The notes under the pieces: model-generated | What the model saw: the letters and a program-made list of their open reading frames with translations, nothing else | Told to the model about the DNA's origin: nothing | The model's database searches: none | Shown: positions 1-4,010 of the stretch, one piece after another | Layout of the letters: the number at the start of each line of letters is the position of its first letter | How positions within the stretch are numbered: the first letter of the stretch is position 1 | Program-made: the position numbers and the translations under genes | Origin: Actinomycetes bacterium | Lineage (GTDB): Bacteria > Actinomycetota > Acidimicrobiia > Acidimicrobiales > Acidimicrobiaceae | Length of the DNA: 5,823 bases | Assembly: GCA_021823045.1 (NCBI GenBank) | Contig: JAKAPB010000149.1 | Coordinates: 1-5,823 of the forward strand | Direction: 5' to 3'

Positions 1-48
1 CCGGAAGGCAGGGTGAGGCGTTGATCTATGAGTCAGGAGACCCGGGTC
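1..48 (+). promoter_or_regulatory. Cobalamin riboswitch, 3' part only (5' end outside window)
   Basis: The sequence shows a GGAAGGC block at 3-9 followed by AGTCAGGAGACC at 31-42. The latter is the B12 box, the most conserved 3' element of cobalamin riboswitch aptamers, and GGGAAGG is the conserved block that normally precedes it in the same RNA. The aptamer is usually close to 200 nt, so most of it lies before base 1 and cannot be checked here. It sits on the same strand and just upstream of cobU, with 25 bases between the end of the element and the GTG start. This is the expected arrangement for B12 feedback repression of a cobalamin operon. An upstream ORF could also read to the TGA at 51-53, but the B12 box match explains the segment better. 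Confidence 0.85.
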
Positions 49-83
49 TATGACTGCGAATTAGAGGAGATGCGTGAGATCCG
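31..83 (+). promoter_or_regulatory. Possible riboswitch expression platform over the cobU ribosome binding site
   Basis: Two mutually exclusive pairings can be drawn by eye. In the first, 31-35 pairs with 51-55 (AGTCA/TGACT) and 38-41 pairs with 46-49 (AGAC/GTCT). This folds the B12 box into a local hairpin and leaves the GAGGAG Shine-Dalgarno at 64-69 open. In the second, 43-49 (CGGGTCT) pairs with 77-83 (AGATCCG, one G-U pair), enclosing both the Shine-Dalgarno and the GTG start at 74. Strand 43-49 is partly shared, so B12 binding could switch between the two. No U-tract terminator hairpin is seen before the start, which favours control of translation. The structures are inference and no folding energies were computed. 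Confidence 0.35.
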
Positions 84-592
84 TCGGAGGTACCCTTGTC
101 CTGGGTGGGACTAGGTCGGGGAAGTCAAGTTTTGCAGAATCGCTTCTGACCGGACTCGGTAAGCCAGAGTACCTCGCCACCTTGAGCTTTGACCCTACGG
201 ATGGTGATGCTTTGGCGAGGATAGCCCTGCACCGGGAGCGTCGCGCAGAGAAGTTCGAGACTAAAGAACTTTCTGTGCCAGCGGAATTGCTCTGCCATAT
301 CAAGGGCACTACCAAGCCCTTTTTACTGGATTCGATTGGTACCTTCATCTCGTCTTCACTCAGTGGGAATGTCGATTTGGATTCCGAATTAGTCGAGGAA
401 CTATCCCACAAAGTGCAGAAGTTCGTCGTTGTTTCGGAAGAGGTTGGCCTGAGTGTTCACCCAGAATCCAAGATCGGTCGTGTTTTTGTCGACCGAATGG
501 GCGCCATAAACCAAAAATTGGCCCTTGCTCTGGATTGTGTCTATTTTGTGCATGCTGGAATACCCGTCTTACTGAGGGGTAGCGATGGCTGA
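74..592 (+). CDS. cobU: CobU/CobP: adenosylcobinamide kinase / adenosylcobinamide-phosphate guanylyltransferase
   Basis: This cytoplasmic bifunctional enzyme phosphorylates adenosylcobinamide and then transfers GMP to give adenosylcobinamide-GDP, the substrate of CobS. The 172-residue product is near the usual length (about 180). A Walker A loop, GGTRSGKS, lies at residues 11-18. ARIALHRERR (48-57) matches the family motif around the GMP-accepting histidine, here most likely His53, and is followed by FETKE (61-65). LLDS (84-87) is the Walker B-like strand. SEEVGL..HP (121-130), GR...D (135-140) and NQ..A (146-150) are the other family blocks. SEEVG replaces the SNEVG or TNEVG of many homologues and looks actinobacterial from memory. 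The GTG start is chosen because GAGGAG (64-69) lies 4 bases upstream and an in-frame TAG at 62-64 rules out a longer reading. The 3' end overlaps cobS by 8 bases. It is the first gene after the riboswitch. Confidence 0.93.
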   Translation: MRSVGGTLVLGGTRSGKSSFAESLLTGLGKPEYLATLSFDPTDGDALARIALHRERRAEKFETKELSVPAELLCHIKGTTKPFLLDSIGTFISSSLSGNVDLDSELVEELSHKVQKFVVVSEEVGLSVHPESKIGRVFVDRMGAINQKLALALDCVYFVHAGIPVLLRGSDG

Positions 593-1331
593 ACAACTTG
601 ATGCACTACTTTCGTCGGTCGGCTTTCTGAGCTCATTTCCCACAAAAGCATCTCCGTCTAAGCGAACTCCGCGCTACTTCGGCGTTGCGGGAATGCTGCT
701 AGGGCTGCTCCTGGGATTGATATGGCGAATCGCCTCGGCTCTATTTTCGCCAACCGTGGCCGCGGTATTCGTAGTTTGCGCGGATGTATTGCTCACCTAT
801 GGTCTGCATTATGACGCTATTGCCGATTGTGGCGACGGCCTTTTCGCACATATGAAAACCGAGCGGCGGCTAGAAGTTATGAGACAGCCAACCATCGGAA
901 GCTTTGGGGCGATCGCCATTCTGCTAGTTGTCCTTCTGAGGGTGACGTCCTTGGCCGAAATGAGACCCAGTACTCTCCTCTTGGTCGGATTATTGGGCAT
1001 ATCTCGGTCCTTAATGGCACTAGGGATCGGGAGGGGAAATTACGCACGTCCCAACGGCGGAATGGCGAGTATCTTTCTCGGGTCCATGTCGGAGGGAGCC
1101 GACTTTTTAGTAGTTCTTCCGGTTCTGGTAGTCTGTGTCGCTTTAGTCGTATTTGGCGTTGGGTTTTTAGCCGGCGTGGTCGCGATCCTGGTGGCTTTCG
1201 GGGTTACGGCCTACTTTTACCGAAGAGGCGTTTTACTCCTAGGTGGCTACACCGGAGATTTGTTGGGAGGCTCTGGAATCCTCTTCGAAACCGTCGCCCT
1301 TCTTGTGCTGAGTGCCAAGGCCCTGAGATGA
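585..1331 (+). CDS. cobS: CobS: adenosylcobinamide-GDP ribazoletransferase (cobalamin synthase)
   Basis: This integral membrane enzyme joins adenosylcobinamide-GDP to alpha-ribazole or its 5'-phosphate, completing the nucleotide loop of adenosylcobalamin. The 248-residue length is typical. The N-terminus has the family FLSSFPT segment (14-20). The signature GLHYDAIADCGDG (73-85), with acidic residues Asp77, Asp81 and Asp84, fits the family GLHLDGLADTADG and probably binds metal and substrate. RRLEVMR (94-100) and IGSFGA (104-109) follow as expected, then the AR..GG region (154-159) and GGYTGDLLGG (220-229) with Glu235 near the C-terminus. Hydrophobic stretches at about 31-50, 56-73, 107-120, 130-147, 173-192 and 193-211 look like membrane segments. 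The ATG at 585 overlaps the cobU stop, with GAGG (574-577) 7 bases upstream. The order cobU-cobS means consecutive enzymes are made together. Confidence 0.94.
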   Translation: MAEQLDALLSSVGFLSSFPTKASPSKRTPRYFGVAGMLLGLLLGLIWRIASALFSPTVAAVFVVCADVLLTYGLHYDAIADCGDGLFAHMKTERRLEVMRQPTIGSFGAIAILLVVLLRVTSLAEMRPSTLLLVGLLGISRSLMALGIGRGNYARPNGGMASIFLGSMSEGADFLVVLPVLVVCVALVVFGVGFLAGVVAILVAFGVTAYFYRRGVLLLGGYTGDLLGGSGILFETVALLVLSAKALR

Positions 1332-1374
1332 GTCTGACGCGATTTGGGATGAATTTGAGATGATGCTGCGGTGA
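1328..1374 (+). other. cobS-cbiB junction with a chain of overlapping stop/start codons
   Basis: The cobS stop TGA (1329-1331) overlaps an ATG at 1328, forming ATGA. That ATG opens an 11-codon reading frame (MSLTRFGMNLR) ending at TGA 1361-1363. This second stop in turn overlaps the ATG at 1360, which opens a 4-codon frame (MMLR) ending at TGA 1372-1374. The cbiB ATG follows 5 bases later, at 1380. Each step has the form used in termination-reinitiation, so ribosomes leaving cobS could be passed along to cbiB. The codons are seen directly. The coupling role is inference, and short frames like these also occur by chance. Confidence 0.3.
1370..1374 (+). promoter_or_regulatory. Ribosome binding site deciding the cbiB start
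   Basis: GGTGA complements the 3' end of 16S rRNA (the GGTGA part of GGAGGTGA) and lies 5 bases before the ATG at 1380. The competing in-frame GTG at 1371 lies inside this site and has no clear Shine-Dalgarno of its own. Confidence 0.5.
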
Positions 1375-1379
1375 CTAAT

Positions 1380-2342
1380 ATGAGAAAGTACCGGCGAGGA
1401 GAGAAGGCTTCGAACCAAGTTCTTGGGGCGGCTACCGGCCTTTTGCTCGACCGAGTCTTCGGTGAGCCGTCAACCCGCTACCATCCGGTGGCCCTTTTCG
1501 GTCGACTAGCCGGGGGTATCGAACCGCTTTTCTGGGCAGATACAAGGCGGTCCGGAGGGTATTTATGGACGTCACTCTTGATACCGGTTTGGATTCTGGG
1601 TGAACTCCTCGAGGGTTCCTTCATCGCTACCGCTGTTTCCAGTTACCTGGCAATTGCCGAAAAGTCCCTCTTTGAAGCGGCGGCTTCCGTTCAAAGCGCA
1701 TTGACACTTCCAGATCTTGACTTTGCGCGAAGCGAGCTGCTGTCGCTGGTTGGAAGGGACAGGTCTGAACTTGACGCGGGCGATATAGCCCGGGCGACCG
1801 TCGAGTCGGTAGCCGAAAATAGTGTCGATGCGGTGGTGGGCGTACTGTTTTGGGGGTCGCTCCTCGGGGCAAAGGGAGCGTTGGGATATCGGAGTATCAA
1901 TACCCTGGATTCGATGTTTGGGAATTTTTCGGATCGATATTCGAATTTTGGATGGACTTCGGCAAAGTTGGACGATGTAGCAAACTTCATCCCCGCTCGC
2001 TTGACTACCTTAGTGATCTCTTTGCTATCTCGAGCCGACCTTGGGACCCTTAGGAGGACGTTTAGGCAGGCTAGGCCTCATCCTTCGCCCAATGCTGGAC
2101 TCGTTGAGGCGGCATACGCCGAAGCATTAGGTATTGAACTCGGCGGTGAACTGAGCTACCGGGGAGTAGGTGAGTTTCGCCCACGGGTCGGAAAACTGGG
2201 CAAAGACGTCGTCTCGGAGGACATCGGGCAAGCGGTTTCGTTGGCTCGAAAAGTCGATTCAGTTTTCGTCACCGCGCTGCTTTTATTGGGCGTCTCCCTA
2301 AAGTGTTTTGTCCATTTCAAAGGGCTAAGGGAAGAGGGTTAA
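1380..2342 (+). CDS. cbiB: CbiB/CobD: adenosylcobinamide-phosphate synthase
   Basis: This membrane protein amidates adenosylcobyric acid with (R)-1-amino-2-propanol or its phosphate to give adenosylcobinamide (phosphate), the substrate of CobU. The product is 320 residues from this start, a normal family length. The conserved blocks appear in order: LLLDRVFGEP..RYHPV (21-37), LVGRD (123-127), ARATVESVAENSVD (137-150), YRSINTLDSM (170-179), FGWTSAKLDDV (190-200), IPARLT (204-209) and SPNAG (236-240). Hydrophobic stretches near 61-92, 151-168, 207-217 and 292-310 suggest several membrane spans. ATG 1380 is preferred to the in-frame GTG 1371, which would add 3 residues, because GGTGA at 1370-1374 is well spaced for the ATG. 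The TAA stop at 2340-2342 shares its last base with the cobQ ATG. The gene is also called cobD, which should not be confused with the Salmonella CobD decarboxylase. Confidence 0.94.
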   Translation: MRKYRRGEKASNQVLGAATGLLLDRVFGEPSTRYHPVALFGRLAGGIEPLFWADTRRSGGYLWTSLLIPVWILGELLEGSFIATAVSSYLAIAEKSLFEAAASVQSALTLPDLDFARSELLSLVGRDRSELDAGDIARATVESVAENSVDAVVGVLFWGSLLGAKGALGYRSINTLDSMFGNFSDRYSNFGWTSAKLDDVANFIPARLTTLVISLLSRADLGTLRRTFRQARPHPSPNAGLVEAAYAEALGIELGGELSYRGVGEFRPRVGKLGKDVVSEDIGQAVSLARKVDSVFVTALLLLGVSLKCFVHFKGLREEG

Positions 2343-3835
2343 TGCGCCCAAAAATGATCGTTGGAACCTCCTCTGATGCTGGAAAGTCGACCCTGGTCTC
2401 GGCGATATGTCGGGTACTTTCGGACAGAGGAGTCTCAGTTGCCCCTTTCAAGGCTCAGAACATGGCACTCAATTCGGCGGTCACGGAGGATGGCTATGAG
2501 ATAGGTAGAGCTCAAGCAGGGCAGGCCTTCGCCGCCAGAACTACAGCAACTTACAATATGAACCCCATTCTGCTTAAGCCGGAGTCAGAACAGAGGTCGC
2601 AGTTGGTGCTTAGGGGGGAGGTGGTCGGCTCCTTTAGTGCCAAGGAGTATCAAGAACTCAAGCCTAAACTCTTTGGCGAAGTACTTTCAAGCTTTCGCGA
2701 ACTAGCTAAGTCCTACGACTTGGTGGTGCTAGAAGGCGCTGGATCCCCGGCAGAGATTAACCTTCTCAAAGACGAACTAGTTAACTTGAAACTAGCGCGA
2801 GAGGTGGGGGCTAGGGCCCTACTTGTGGCCGACATCGACAGGGGAGGGATGTTCGCCCATATCTTCGGGACCATAAAAATACTCCCCGATGATTTGGCTG
2901 CTTTGATCGACGGCTACATGATCAACAAGTTTCGCGGCGATCCATCCCTTCTTGAGTCAGGCATCGACCAGCTTTCTGCACTAATTAACGCAAAGCACTT
3001 TGGTCTGCTCCGTTACTTCGGCGGCTCCAGGTTCGATTCAGAAGATTCCCTTTCCATTCCCTTTGGAAAGAGTTCGAACTCCGGAGCGCCCCTCAAGGTC
3101 GGCATTATTGCCTTTCCCCACCTTTCTAACTACACGGACTTTGATCCGCTTTTGACCGAGCCATTTGTCGAAGTCGCCTATCTCACAAAAAAGGACGACA
3201 TCCACGGGTGTGATCTGGTAGTCCTGCCAGGTTCAAAGTCCACTATTGACGATCTTGCCTGGTTGAGGGCTAATTTTGACGCCTCTATTCGGAATTACGT
3301 CGACGGTGGAGGTTGCCTGCTAGGGATATGCGGAGGATACCAGATGCTGGGCCACGTGATAGAGGATGGAATCGAGTCTGAGGTCAAAACCGCTTCTGGC
3401 CTTGGACTTCTGGACATTTCTACAAAGTTTGAGCGGCGAAAACTGACGCTTACCAGATCTGGACGATTGATGGATAGTGACGTCGCTATCGATGGATATC
3501 AGATTCACAATGGAAGGGTCATGTATATGGGCGAGGTCGAAGGACTCTTTAGCCTCGATGAGTCTCCGGTGAGGCATCGTTTTGGCGAGAGTGACGGCTC
3601 TAGGGGGTCAGAGGGTGCGATACGAGCCAATGTTTTGGGCACCACGCTGCACGGTGTTTTAGAGTCGGATGGTTTTCGAAGGTGGCTATTAAGACACGTC
3701 GCATCGAATACTAACAAGGATTACTCGCCGGGACCATCCTACTTGGATCTGAAGGAGGAGTACTACAACGGGCTCGCTAAGTGGCTCGTCGCAGCCACCA
3801 TGGACACCGAGATGCTCGATTGGCTCAGGAGTTAG
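2342..3835 (+). CDS. cobQ: CobQ/CbiP: adenosylcobyric acid synthase (glutamine-hydrolysing)
   Basis: This cytoplasmic amidotransferase performs the four ATP-dependent, glutamine-driven amidations of carboxylates b, d, e and g of adenosylcobyrinic acid a,c-diamide, yielding adenosylcobyric acid for CbiB. The 497-residue product has the usual two domains. The N-terminal dethiobiotin-synthetase-like ATPase has GTSSDAGKS (8-16), KAQNMALNS (37-45), EIGRAQ (53-58), NPILLKP (74-80), EGAGSPAEINL (131-141) and DIDRGG (164-169). The C-terminal triad-type glutaminase starts near 250 and has LPGSKS (295-300), the nucleophile Cys330 in GICGGYQMLG, GYQIHNGR (385-392), and His437 and Glu441 in GTTLHGVLE. 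The ATG at 2342 overlaps the cbiB stop by one base, with purine-rich GGAAGAGGG just upstream. An in-frame ATG at 2303 would add 13 residues not expected in the family and a 40-base overlap, so it is not chosen. Confidence 0.95.
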   Translation: MRPKMIVGTSSDAGKSTLVSAICRVLSDRGVSVAPFKAQNMALNSAVTEDGYEIGRAQAGQAFAARTTATYNMNPILLKPESEQRSQLVLRGEVVGSFSAKEYQELKPKLFGEVLSSFRELAKSYDLVVLEGAGSPAEINLLKDELVNLKLAREVGARALLVADIDRGGMFAHIFGTIKILPDDLAALIDGYMINKFRGDPSLLESGIDQLSALINAKHFGLLRYFGGSRFDSEDSLSIPFGKSSNSGAPLKVGIIAFPHLSNYTDFDPLLTEPFVEVAYLTKKDDIHGCDLVVLPGSKSTIDDLAWLRANFDASIRNYVDGGGCLLGICGGYQMLGHVIEDGIESEVKTASGLGLLDISTKFERRKLTLTRSGRLMDSDVAIDGYQIHNGRVMYMGEVEGLFSLDESPVRHRFGESDGSRGSEGAIRANVLGTTLHGVLESDGFRRWLLRHVASNTNKDYSPGPSYLDLKEEYYNGLAKWLVAATMDTEMLDWLRS

Positions 3836-3837
3836 AG

Positions 3838-3924
3838 ATGACAATCTGCAGCTGGGAAAGACGATATTGGTCGAAAAGAGAATTTGCCCGAATGATCCCT
3901 CCTGATGGGTCACTACCACTTTGA
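3838..3924 (+). CDS. Possible 28-residue small ORF directly after cobQ
   Basis: I do not recognise this product. An ATG two bases after the cobQ stop opens a 28-codon frame ending at TGA 3922-3924. The case for translation is a consensus AGGAG at 3827-3831, within the last cobQ codons, with an ideal 6-base spacing. The peptide begins MTICSWERRYW and is mildly basic, with Cys4, Trp6, Trp11 and several Arg/Lys, and has no membrane segment. It could be a translated small protein or a leader that keeps ribosomes on the mRNA towards cobN. It could also be chance, because AGGAG falls in cobQ codons that would exist anyway. No homology can be claimed. Confidence 0.25.
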   Translation: MTICSWERRYWSKREFARMIPPDGSLPL

Positions 3925-3966
3925 GCTGAAGTTTTCCACCGATGGGGTATTCAATTTCAAAGATGA

Positions 3967-3988
3967 GATTTATTCAAGATTTATTCAA
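3967..3988 (+). repeat. 11-bp perfect tandem direct repeat upstream of cobN
   Basis: The unit GATTTATTCAA occurs at 3967-3977 and 3978-3988, and the next two bases, GA, restart the unit. The core TATTCAA is also present at 3948-3954, so the three copies begin 23 and 11 bases apart, close to two and one helical turns. The repeat ends 22 bases before the cobN start. It could be binding sites for a regulator or a slippage duplication. Confidence 0.6.
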
Positions 3989-4002
3989 GAGTTCGACTAG
4001 AT

Positions 4003-4006
4003 AGGT
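4003..4006 (+). promoter_or_regulatory. Ribosome binding site supporting the TTG start of cobN
   Basis: AGGT lies 4 bases before TTG 4011. It is short but is the best Shine-Dalgarno match in the region. An in-frame TAG at 4002-4004 rules out any start further upstream. Confidence 0.4.
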
Positions 4007-4010
4007 AAAT

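Larger units (their letters stand above)
3836..4010 (+). other. cobQ-cobN spacer
   Basis: This 175-base stretch is the only sizeable gap in the window and looks more AT-rich than the flanking genes. It contains the 28-codon ORF, a second 20-codon ORF (3942-4004) without a clear Shine-Dalgarno, and the TATTCAA repeats. No GC-rich hairpin with a T-tract was found. The best inverted repeat, TGATCCC/GGGTCA (3893-3899 and 3906-3911), has a bulge and no T-run. No B12 box is present. No -35/-10 pair of good quality and spacing was found, so whether cobN has its own promoter is open. Confidence 0.5.

Noticed and set aside
3..53. C-terminal end of an upstream gene, read in the frame that stops at TGA 51-53
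   Set aside because: The open frame is only 16 codons and the same bases contain GGAAGGC and the B12 box of a cobalamin riboswitch, which fits the location before cobU much better.
61..411. 116-codon open frame on the minus strand opposite cobU
   Set aside because: It is low-complexity and Ser-rich with no recognisable motif, and lies entirely opposite a well-supported gene.
827..1363. 178-codon + strand open frame overlapping cobS
   Set aside because: It is a shadow of cobS: it shows no family motifs and is Arg/Ser/Gly-rich, as out-of-frame reading gives. Only its last 11 codons are of interest, as the micro-ORF after the cobS stop.
2303..2341. Upstream ATG extending cobQ by 13 residues
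   Set aside because: It would overlap cbiB by 40 bases and add residues before the family N-terminus. ATG 2342 has a purine-rich ribosome binding site and a 1-base overlap with the cbiB stop.
3893..3911. Inverted repeat TGATCCC/GGGTCA as a terminator after cobQ
   Set aside because: The stem is short with a bulged T, and no T-run follows.
3974..4003. Possible promoter for cobN, TTCAAG (3974-3979) and TAGATA (3998-4003) with an 18-base spacer
   Set aside because: Each box matches the consensus at only three of six positions, and the -10 would lie 7 bases from the start codon, leaving almost no leader.
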